This document shows positions 6,759 to 13,333 of a DNA stretch of 21,853 bases, piece by piece. The position numbers and the translations under genes were made by a program. The stretch's first letter is position 1. Every line of letters starts with the position of its first letter. Below the pieces are notes generated by a model. The model ran no database searches. It saw only the letters and a program-made list of their open reading frames with translations, and was not told the DNA's origin. This stretch comes from a virus: the IMG/VR virus record IMGVR_UViG_3300027770_000279, positions 1 through 21,853 of that record; one strand, written 5' to 3'.

Positions 6759-9011
6759 TTAAGTTCCGTAAGGTCTGACATCGCCAAGCGTTACGCTCAA
6801 CAACACCCTACCCATTTGATAATTTCCACCACTTACGTTACTTCTAAAACGCAAACGAATTTCACGCCTTTGCTGGCGCATATCAATTTTGCCCGTATCT
6901 GGGGAAAACACATAAGGATCAGACGCTACGTCTGCTGACTGCGCGTAGGGGCGACCAATCACTTGAAAAGTCATCTCGCCTTCTTGGATAAAATCAGGCT
7001 CAACACGCTCTAAATTGACCCAAAAGTTTTCGCCCACTGGTGCGGGTTGGGAAGGCCCGCCAGCTACAAAACCCAAATCACTTGTTTCAAAGTAACTTTC
7101 AATAGCGTCTGTGGTTTCATCAATAACTTGGTCAGTTCCAATTTCATGTTGCCACAAAATTATTTGATTAGCCACGGTATCAAAGTTTGCGGTTTCAATT
7201 ATTGTTGCCGTTGCGTTTGCAGACAAAGTCAAACTCAAACCAGAAAACGACATTGTTCCTGATACAGCACTGCTGTTGACCACAGACAAAGTGATGGTCG
7301 TTCCCGCAATAATGGTCACAACAGCGCCCACGCCAATACCAGTTCCTGCAACGGATTGATTTAAAACTATGCCTGTTGCACTATTTACCACAATAGTGCT
7401 TGCCCCAGAAGTGCCAGTTGCTGTTGGTGATGCCGCATTAGGCGTAATCAAACTGACCAATGCCCCAGAAGGTACGCTTGTAGATACAACTTGCTGACCC
7501 ACAGCAACTAAATTGTTTGGGGAAATTGTGATGACAGCACTTGCATTCGTTGTTGAGATTGATGCAGAGAAAATAACCTCCTGCTCACTCAATGTTGCCC
7601 CAGCATTGATGGGGTAATGGAACACTTGAGAAAAGTATCCAGCCGTGCGACGAGCGCCTAAAGCCTCGCCTGCGTCATACCAACAATCTTCTCGCACGTT
7701 GTAGATGATGCAGTCGTTGCACTCTTCTGAATCGCCAGAAGGAAAGAACCACCAAATTTCACCAAAACGTGGAACTTTGTTGACAAAGACTTTTTGCTGT
7801 TGAGCATAGTTCAAGTTGTCAAAAAAGTAGTTTTGATTGAACGTGTTTTTTATTTCCTTAACCACGCCGTTGTACATCAAGAAGCGGTCAACACCAATCC
7901 AATAGTAGATGCCGTCATATTCAATGACACACTGGCTGGAGAGAATAGAAGACTGGCTGGAAATGATGTCATAGCGCCAGTAGAAGGTTTGGGGGTTTCC
8001 AGCAATCGTTATGGTGGTTGGGGTGTAACTGACGCGAATCAACGAGTCTAACGCCCAGAACAGCCCAGAGGGAGCGTTAGAGCCACCTCGCACTGGCAAA
8101 CCCTTGACAATCTTTGTGGAGGCCACGTTGGTCTCGTTGGAGTCAGCACCATTCCAATCATATGGGTCTCCAGCAACACAATTCTTGATTAAACCGTTGT
8201 CTCCATACACAAAGACGTATGGGTGCAAAACCACTACACCGCCAGCAACTTCAATAATGTCACCTGTTGGGGTTGCTCCATTGGTGTCTGTAAGCGGAGA
8301 CAAAGTAGTGCCATTGATGTTTCCAGCCAAAACTGGGGTCACCGTTGTTTGGTCAATCTGCGCTAAGTTACGACCAGCGTGAGCCAATAGCAATTGGTTT
8401 CCAGAACCCTGAGCATCAAACGTAGAGTCAAACTGCCATAAGTTTAAATCGCTTGCTGTAAAAGTGGTGATTGTGGCAACTTTAATTGAGAATCCAGAAC
8501 CACTACCACCAAGATTGGTGTTTGATGCGCTCAATGTATTGCCAACAACGTAGTTATTTCCATAACTTGTAAGAGTCACAGAGGTCACAGCACCACCAGA
8601 TACAACAATGGTAGCTTTTGCACCAGAGCCAGAACCCCCAGTTAACGGTACAGCCGTATAAGTGGCGTTTACATAACCAGAGCCACCAACAAGCGTGTTT
8701 AGCGTTAAGGCTCTTCCTGTAAAAGTAAATTGATTAACACCAGAACCAATGCCAAGGTTGTTGATGTTGACAACCTCAAGACCGTTGTTGTACCCGTTAA
8801 AAACCGAGTTGACACCATCGACTGAGTTGACATATATGCCGCGAGAGTATCCGTTTGCATTGCTGACAATTGCGCGATAGCCACCAACTTTTCTTGGGCG
8901 ACCACGTTGAAAGCGTACCCAACGAGCGTCCGTGTAGAAGTTCAGGTCAAACACGGTTCCATCGCGCTGGACGCCCGGCAACGTGTCAATGGTAAAAACT
9001 TTTTTGACCAT
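6759..9011 (-). CDS. Tail nozzle protein (tail tubular protein B-like) with two inserted modules
   Basis: 750 residues. The N-terminus (TLPGVQRDGTVFDLNFYTDARWVRF-like pattern, residues 9-35) and the repeated strand blocks with GIYVNSVDGV, YVFVYGDNG, DGIYYWIGVDRFLMYNG and CIIYNVREDCWYDAGEA fit the beta-propeller nozzle proteins of short-tailed phages. This protein forms the distal tail tube. Two stretches look inserted: residues about 105-180 (GGSGYVNATYTAVPLTGGSG, then GGAVTSVTLTSYGNNYVVG) and about 483-605 (Ser/Thr/Val/Gly repeats such as GTSGASTIVVNSATGI). Without them the length would be near 550. The start overlaps the previous stop by one base (TGATG). The C-terminus (VLLSVTLGDVRPYGT) resembles the conserved end of such proteins. 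Confidence 0.8.
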   Translation of the reverse strand: MVKKVFTIDTLPGVQRDGTVFDLNFYTDARWVRFQRGRPRKVGGYRAIVSNANGYSRGIYVNSVDGVNSVFNGYNNGLEVVNINNLGIGSGVNQFTFTGRALTLNTLVGGSGYVNATYTAVPLTGGSGSGAKATIVVSGGAVTSVTLTSYGNNYVVGNTLSASNTNLGGSGSGFSIKVATITTFTASDLNLWQFDSTFDAQGSGNQLLLAHAGRNLAQIDQTTVTPVLAGNINGTTLSPLTDTNGATPTGDIIEVAGGVVVLHPYVFVYGDNGLIKNCVAGDPYDWNGADSNETNVASTKIVKGLPVRGGSNAPSGLFWALDSLIRVSYTPTTITIAGNPQTFYWRYDIISSQSSILSSQCVIEYDGIYYWIGVDRFLMYNGVVKEIKNTFNQNYFFDNLNYAQQQKVFVNKVPRFGEIWWFFPSGDSEECNDCIIYNVREDCWYDAGEALGARRTAGYFSQVFHYPINAGATLSEQEVIFSASISTTNASAVITISPNNLVAVGQQVVSTSVPSGALVSLITPNAASPTATGTSGASTIVVNSATGIVLNQSVAGTGIGVGAVVTIIAGTTITLSVVNSSAVSGTMSFSGLSLTLSANATATIIETANFDTVANQIILWQHEIGTDQVIDETTDAIESYFETSDLGFVAGGPSQPAPVGENFWVNLERVEPDFIQEGEMTFQVIGRPYAQSADVASDPYVFSPDTGKIDMRQQRREIRLRFRSNVSGGNYQMGRVLLSVTLGDVRPYGT

Positions 9012-10243
9012 CAGAAAGTCCCGCCAGCAACACCACCCGTAAAGTTACCAGTTCCAACAATAGCTAAACCAGAAGCAGAAACTGTTGAACGCAAAACACC
9101 AAGAATAGAAATATTAAACTCACCAGAAGCCGCACGGTACACGCCTGTTGTGGTTTCTGATGAAAAGTTCAATGAAGGCGCTCCAACAGAGCCATTGTTT
9201 AAACTAATGTTTGAAGAACCCGCAAGAATTGTATTGGCGTTATACAAATTAACTGAATCACAAACCAATGTGGCTTGAGTTCCTGTCGTTAAAACCGCAG
9301 TACCGCCAGAACCCGTTGAAATTGTGACCGTGTATGCACCAGTTGTTGCATTGACAATGTAGTACACCTGCACCGTAGAGGGAACAATGATTGTTACGTT
9401 GCCCGTCAATGCGCCCGTGTACTTCTGAATGACGTTAGAAGCCTCTGAAGCAGTTAGGGTGTAGGTTCCAGTCAAAACTGCTTTAGATAATTGGGTAAAC
9501 GCAAATTGCGTATTTCGACCCAAACCAACTGTGTAAAACTGAGTTCCACTACAAACAACGATGCAAGAGTCTGCGGGTTGCAAAACAATTGACGCAGAAC
9601 CGTTTACCAAGTTACCGCTAGTTCCAGTTATTGTTAAAGCGCCCGTTCCACTGTTGCGAACAAACATAAACCAATTGTCGGCAAGCGTAGACGCAAGGCT
9701 CAAAGTCAAAGTTCCCGCACCACCAGTCCATACATAGGTGCTAGAGCGGTCAGTGGTAAGCGCAGTGTAATTAGAGGAAAAAGTTGTAACAGGCTGGGAC
9801 TGGTTCAGTGTTTGACCAATTGCCAACAAGCCATACCCAGCAAGAGTGGCGGCATCTTGACCAGAGGAACCAATACCAAAAGCAATGATGCCCCAAACAC
9901 CTTCTTCAGTACCGTTGTCGGTGATGTAGATGTACTGAGCCTCGCCTACCAACACGGTCACAATCGTGTTAATTCCAGCGTAGTCCATGACCGTGAAGTC
10001 TTCTCCACCAATATTGCGAATCAGTGCGTCTTGCCCTACCGAAGCCTGATTTGCAGGAGGCATCCACAACTCAGAAACGCCAGTTGTGGTGACCTCCATA
10101 ATACGAGCGGCGGCATCATTGGTTGTACTCCCGTTGATGGGCCATTCCAATTGAAGGGTTGTGTTCGCTATTGAAATCTCGCGATACGAAACATCCGTCG
10201 GTTGGATGACGTTGCCTGTGAAGGGGGAGTTGAATGACGACAT
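9011..10243 (-). CDS. Fibre-like structural protein, 410 aa, GGTF end
   Basis: The first 130 residues form a compact beta domain (ISIANTTLQLEWPINGST, ELWMPPANQASVGQDALIRN, VWGIIAFGIGSSGQDAATLAG), as seen at the bases of phage fibres. It is followed by Gly/Ser/Thr-rich strands with SRP-like GTGALTITGTSGN repeats. The C-terminus ends SSETTTGVYRAASGEFNISI and VAGGTF, like the 687-aa fibre. It lies between an adaptor and the nozzle gene, which suggests a tail-attached fibre or nozzle-associated spike. Start ATG 10243 lies two bases after the adaptor stop. The stop overlaps the nozzle start as TGATG, and the last codons (GGC GGG ACT TTC) hold that gene's ribosome site. Confidence 0.8.
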   Translation of the reverse strand: MSSFNSPFTGNVIQPTDVSYREISIANTTLQLEWPINGSTTNDAAARIMEVTTTGVSELWMPPANQASVGQDALIRNIGGEDFTVMDYAGINTIVTVLVGEAQYIYITDNGTEEGVWGIIAFGIGSSGQDAATLAGYGLLAIGQTLNQSQPVTTFSSNYTALTTDRSSTYVWTGGAGTLTLSLASTLADNWFMFVRNSGTGALTITGTSGNLVNGSASIVLQPADSCIVVCSGTQFYTVGLGRNTQFAFTQLSKAVLTGTYTLTASEASNVIQKYTGALTGNVTIIVPSTVQVYYIVNATTGAYTVTISTGSGGTAVLTTGTQATLVCDSVNLYNANTILAGSSNISLNNGSVGAPSLNFSSETTTGVYRAASGEFNISILGVLRSTVSASGLAIVGTGNFTGGVAGGTF

Positions 10244-10245
10244 GA

Positions 10246-10881
10246 TTAAGTATCCAATACAGAGGCTTGACGGTCACCAATACGCTGGACATCCTCAGAC
10301 TTCAAAGTCTGAATGATGAGGTCGTAATTCTGTTGCCACATTGGCATCCGCTCATCGTTCTTGACGTATGGCATAGCTTGCAACAAAGACCCATACAGCA
10401 ACGCCTGTGGGGCGTAAATGGTAAACCAGTTGGTTTGGTTGGAGGAATCAAGCGGCTGGAGCCGCTCGTAGTACAAAACTTCAAAATCATACGCAACAGC
10501 AGGCGAGGGAGCGACTAGCCAATGGGTGTAGTCGTAGTCGCCGTAATAAGCGGGCGCACCAGTCGTTGTTGCGTCTGGGGTGTACTCGCGTAGGTACTCG
10601 TACTTACGAAGCAAGACAGGTTGTTTCTCACCATCTACGGTCACGTTCATGGAGACCGTCTTGTGCCAGCGGGCTGGTTTATCAATGATAGGCTGACCAA
10701 TTGTCATGGTCGAGGTCTGAACCATCAAATTGCCAAGAAACTTGATTTGGCTGGCAATAATCTGCTCTGCCAGCATAATGAACAGCGGAATCTTGGCAAG
10801 CGTATCGTCATCAGTACGGTCTAGGTAAGACTGGATATTCTCGACCAAAGAGTCGTAAGTCATTACCGATGCGGTTGCCAT
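10246..10881 (-). CDS. Phage adaptor protein (SU10 adaptor-like)
   Basis: 211 residues with the features of head-to-tail adaptor proteins of the SU10 type. An N-terminal helix (TYDSLVENIQSYLDRTDDD) and a second (IPLFIMLAEQIIASQIKFLG) lead into a beta sheet with PARWHKTVSMNVTVDGEKQP and LRKYEYLREYTPDATTTGAP. Then comes YTHWLVAPSPAVAYDFEVLY and a C-terminal helical part (LLYGSLLQAMPYVKNDERM). These adaptors sit below the portal and connect to the nozzle. Start ATG 10881 lies two bases after the endolysin stop, with a GGGG SD. An internal ATG at residue 8 (MTYDSL) is possible. The window holds another adaptor-like protein at 19780-20841. Confidence 0.85.
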   Translation of the reverse strand: MATASVMTYDSLVENIQSYLDRTDDDTLAKIPLFIMLAEQIIASQIKFLGNLMVQTSTMTIGQPIIDKPARWHKTVSMNVTVDGEKQPVLLRKYEYLREYTPDATTTGAPAYYGDYDYTHWLVAPSPAVAYDFEVLYYERLQPLDSSNQTNWFTIYAPQALLYGSLLQAMPYVKNDERMPMWQQNYDLIIQTLKSEDVQRIGDRQASVLDT

Positions 10882-10883
10882 AT

Positions 10884-11225
10884 TTACCCCACGTTTCGTT
10901 CAAAATGTGGACAATCCACCAGTGATTTAAAGTTGCCACCCCAGCGGTTTTTGGGGTTCAAAGTTTCCCAATAAGCACCCAGCGGCGCGAGGATGCCCTT
11001 GTCCCATATTATCTGCCCTTCCTTGAAGAAGTTCAAGTCAATGGCGCACCGCTTGAGGTGAATAGAATTAAGGGTCTTGGAACGGCCTGTCTTAACGTAT
11101 ATGGCCTGCTGTTCAGGGGTTCTGGCTAACTCCCCCCCAGTAACCATAAAACCCTGCTCTGTGGCGTATTGGATGAGTTTGCAGGCATCTAGCAAGAATG
11201 CCGCCTGTTCTTGACTGAGGCTCAT
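10884..11225 (-). CDS. Endolysin, M15 L-alanyl-D-glutamate-type peptidase
   Basis: 113 residues; predicted zinc peptidase that cuts peptidoglycan cross-bridge peptides at lysis. The M15 zinc ligands are visible: His56 and Asp63 in NSIHLKRCAIDLNFF, and His107 in DCPHFER. Asp104 precedes the last motif. GGELARTPEQQAIYVKTGRS is the usual substrate-side strand, and NRWGGNFKSL the typical segment before the last histidine. No signal peptide is seen, so export depends on the holin. Start ATG 11225 overlaps the holin stop (ATGA) and has AAGGA upstream. This is about the minimal length of the single-domain class. Confidence 0.93.
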   Translation of the reverse strand: MSLSQEQAAFLLDACKLIQYATEQGFMVTGGELARTPEQQAIYVKTGRSKTLNSIHLKRCAIDLNFFKEGQIIWDKGILAPLGAYWETLNPKNRWGGNFKSLVDCPHFERNVG

Positions 11226-11740
11226 TCTTTGTCCTTCTTGCGCATCTCCATGACTTTCTCAACGGTGCGGCCACCAAAGTAGGCGGTCATCACCAACATA
11301 CCCCATTGACCCAACAAGTTGACGTAGGACTCGCTAATCTTGTATCCGCCGCCATCCAGCAATGCAAATATCAAATAAGCGGTCAGGAGGTACACCAGAG
11401 TACCGGGGCGCACATTCTTTGACAACCACGAGTCGGACGACATATCAGCCTTCCAACGGTCGCTGACATTGTTTTCTTGGTTGGCTTGAGCCGCTAACAG
11501 AACCCTAAGTTCTTCCTGTTCCAAACGGGCTTTTTCAATACCTAACTCAAGCAGACGCTCTTCATGGTCATATTGAAGTTGGCGTAACTTGGCAACTTCA
11601 GCGTCAGAAGGGTTGTCTGAAATCTTTACTCCAAGAGCGTTTTCAACAACCTCTTTGCCTTTTGCTTGAATCGCAGAAGACAAAAGGCCCAGACCATTCT
11701 GGGCCAGTGTGCCTAGCAGGGATGCAACGATTGGAATCAT
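11222..11740 (-). CDS. Holin, 3-TM GTA-type family
   Basis: 172 residues. The N-terminus is amphipathic (MIPIVASLLGTLAQNGLGLL). Residues 45-90 form a charged coiled-coil-like helix. Two clear membrane helices lie near 113-129 (GTLVYLLTAYLIFALLDGG) and 138-157 (SYVNLLGQWGMLVMTAYFGG), and the C-terminal tail is charged. The SDSWLSKNVRPG block before the first clear membrane helix is characteristic of the 3-TM holin family. Such proteins make the inner-membrane hole that lets the endolysin out. It lies directly before the endolysin with a four-base overlap. Start ATG 11740 is two bases after the previous stop, with AAAGGA as SD. Confidence 0.88.
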   Translation of the reverse strand: MIPIVASLLGTLAQNGLGLLSSAIQAKGKEVVENALGVKISDNPSDAEVAKLRQLQYDHEERLLELGIEKARLEQEELRVLLAAQANQENNVSDRWKADMSSDSWLSKNVRPGTLVYLLTAYLIFALLDGGGYKISESYVNLLGQWGMLVMTAYFGGRTVEKVMEMRKKDKE

Positions 11741-11741
11741 G

Positions 11742-12095
11742 TCAATCCTTTCCAGTTACAGTTTTGAGTGATTTGCTCACTGGAACCTTCTCTTCCAAGA
11801 TGGCAATGTGCATTCGGTTCTCGGCAATCTGGTCTCGGTTGCGTTGAATCTCTTTTTCAAGGTCTTGGCGCAGTTTTTCACGGGCCAGTTCGGCTCCAGT
11901 GTTTGAAGCCTGCTTGTTGTCTGATGTGACAACGAGCGAAATTTTGCTGTTGAGGATGGTGACCTCATGCGCCAAGTTGGATAAGGCGCTCATCAAATAG
12001 ACGACGCAAGAAAAAAGAAGAGGGAGAAGAGCAAACGTAATCTTCTCGATGAGTTGACTTTTGCTTTCCATTGCCTGAATCTTTTCCTCGCTCAT
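11742..12095 (-). CDS. Single-TM coiled-coil protein of the lysis module
   Basis: 117 residues: a short charged N-terminus, one membrane helix at about 20-38 (TFALLPLLFSCVVYLMSAL), and a long coiled coil at about 66-104 (Glu/Arg/Gln-rich). It sits between another small membrane protein and the holin. It could be an inner-membrane spanin-like or a holin-regulating protein, but no partner lipoprotein is visible, and no lipobox is present. Start ATG 12095 follows the previous stop directly (TAAATG) with GGGGG upstream. A second ATG at residue 9 is less well placed. Confidence 0.85.
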   Translation of the reverse strand: MSEEKIQAMESKSQLIEKITFALLPLLFSCVVYLMSALSNLAHEVTILNSKISLVVTSDNKQASNTGAELAREKLRQDLEKEIQRNRDQIAENRMHIAILEEKVPVSKSLKTVTGKD

Positions 12096-12311
12096 TTAAA
12101 CCCCCAGTAATTTTTTGACAAAATCTGCGGCAACCCCGGGGCCAAGCAACACGGCAAGAATGACTACATACAAGAGGTACTCAATCCTGTTCATGCGCTT
12201 GGAACCGTCGTCGAAGCGGGCTTGAATGCCCTCGTACCGTTGAGCGCAGATTGCTTCGTGAACACTCAGACGCTTGTCGGTCTCGGTGGCTAATTCGTGA
12301 ACCGCTTCCAT
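12096..12311 (-). CDS. 71-aa single-TM protein, holin-associated candidate
   Basis: A short soluble N-terminal helix with heptad character (residues 1-43) is followed by one C-terminal membrane helix at about 44-61 (EYLLYVVILAVLLGPGV) and a short positively charged tail. This topology resembles XhlA/hemolysin-type accessory lysis proteins, and it heads the membrane part of the lysis cassette. SD is AGGGGGAAGC before ATG. Function is inferred from position and topology only. Confidence 0.85.
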   Translation of the reverse strand: MEAVHELATETDKRLSVHEAICAQRYEGIQARFDDGSKRMNRIEYLLYVVILAVLLGPGVAADFVKKLLGV

Positions 12312-12320
12312 GCTTCCCCC

Positions 12321-12485
12321 TTAATTTACGGGTTCAGCAGTCACTTTCTCAACGGGTTGTTGAGCCTGTGCTTGTGCTTCTTTTTGGATGCCCTCAATCA
12401 ATTGAGCAACTTGAGCATAGGGTTGATTGCCCAAATACTGAAGAATGCCGTTGACCAGTTGTGTTGAAAGAGTCAGTTTTTCCAT
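12321..12485 (-). CDS. 54-aa hypothetical protein
   Basis: A small frame coding for about 54 residues (MEKLTLSTQLVNGILQYL..., ending VEKVTAEPVN). I prefer ATG 12485, because AAGGA lies eight bases upstream; an ATG at 12491 has only two bases between SD and start. The sequence suggests one short helix pair (VNGILQYLGNQPYAQVAQLI) and a polar C-terminal tail with Gln/Ala. No membrane segment. Role unknown; similar short proteins are common between tail and lysis genes in related phages. Confidence 0.7.
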   Translation of the reverse strand: MEKLTLSTQLVNGILQYLGNQPYAQVAQLIEGIQKEAQAQAQQPVEKVTAEPVN

Positions 12486-12497
12486 TGCCATTTTCCT

Positions 12498-12526
12498 TAA
12501 AAATTTCCGCTGTTATGGGTCAGCGG
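12498..12526 (-). terminator. Possible weak rho-independent terminator
   Basis: On the minus strand CCGCTG and CAGCGG form a 6-bp stem with an 8-base loop (12507-12526), followed by AAATTTTT. It lies in the 50-base gap after the DUF7936 gene, one of the few gaps in the operon. The T-run starts three bases after the stem, so it may only partly stop transcription before the lysis module. Confidence 0.45.
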
Positions 12527-12541
12527 TTCACCCTTCTTCTA

Positions 12542-12856
12542 TTATGCCCAAGGCAGTGGGGGTGTCACTACTGGTGGGTTAATCTGGTTTTGAATTTGTT
12601 GTGCTACAGCGGCTTCAGTTGCTGTCTGGTCAACACCGTTAGCCCAAATCCAACCAAGCACTTGATTTTGCGTCAGTTGGGCATAAGGGGTAAACGCGCC
12701 CTCGGGTGTAGGCACAGAGCAGGTTGAGTAGATGGAGGCGTTGTAAGTTCCGTCTACGCCAGAGCAAGTCCAGTGAACTGTAAAGACAACATCAGTGTTG
12801 CCACCCTCTTGTGGGTAGCAGTCCATTGCGGTCACAGACCAAGTAATCGTAGTCAT
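12542..12856 (-). CDS. DUF7936 family protein
   Basis: 104 residues. The N-terminal strand MTTITWSVTAMDCYPQEGG and the following DVVFTVHWTCSG are the signature of the DUF7936 family in phages. A middle PFTPYxQLT-like region reads AFTPYAQLTQNQVLGWIWAN, and the C-terminus ends INPPVVTPPLPWA. The fold is probably a small beta structure with one helix. Its role is not known; it usually accompanies tail-fibre genes. SD AAGGA lies six bases before ATG 12856 and overlaps the preceding stop (TAAGGA). Confidence 0.85.
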   Translation of the reverse strand: MTTITWSVTAMDCYPQEGGNTDVVFTVHWTCSGVDGTYNASIYSTCSVPTPEGAFTPYAQLTQNQVLGWIWANGVDQTATEAAVAQQIQNQINPPVVTPPLPWA

Positions 12857-12865
12857 AGTGAGTCC

Positions 12866-13324
12866 TTAAAGTTGTGCCATTGGGACATAGTCAGGATTGT
12901 GAGGCCAGTCCGAAAAGGTTCTTGGCTCTGTGATGGTCGCTGGCAAATCACGCAAAGCCTGACGGTATGTTGCCCATGCCGTCTTGTCTGCCGTGCTGTC
13001 TGCAATCTGCGTCCAATCACAGTCTTTGAGCAATTGATTGCGTTGATTGCGAATCTGAGCCATTGCAGAATTTTTAGCCGCTTGAATTTCATCAGCGGTC
13101 AATGACTCAACTTGAGCCATAGACACAAATTCACCGTCGTCATAAGGCGCACATGAAACCAACTTCTGTGTCAGTCGGTCATGGGCTTTGAACAGCGTAA
13201 CCTTCTTTGCGTTGTTGGCAGTCAAGAATTCATCAGATGGGCCACTCGCGCCAAAGGATGTATCGGGAAACAGTTCACGATAGTCGCCAACTGTAATGGG
13301 TGTTGTCAAAATTGCTACTTGCAT
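12866..13324 (-). CDS. Phage tail assembly chaperone-like protein
   Basis: 152 residues. The C-terminal half carries the tail assembly chaperone pattern: RNQRNQLLKDCDWTQIADST (residues 92-111), then AWATYRQALRDLP (116-128). The N-terminal part (VAILTTPITVGDYRELFPDT) appears specific to this locus. Such proteins help fold or assemble fibres and are normally encoded right after the fibre gene, as here. Start ATG 13324 is preceded by AAGGA (TTTAAGGAACTATT). No signal or membrane segment. Confidence 0.82.
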   Translation of the reverse strand: MQVAILTTPITVGDYRELFPDTSFGASGPSDEFLTANNAKKVTLFKAHDRLTQKLVSCAPYDDGEFVSMAQVESLTADEIQAAKNSAMAQIRNQRNQLLKDCDWTQIADSTADKTAWATYRQALRDLPATITEPRTFSDWPHNPDYVPMAQL

Positions 13325-13333
13325 AATAGTTCC

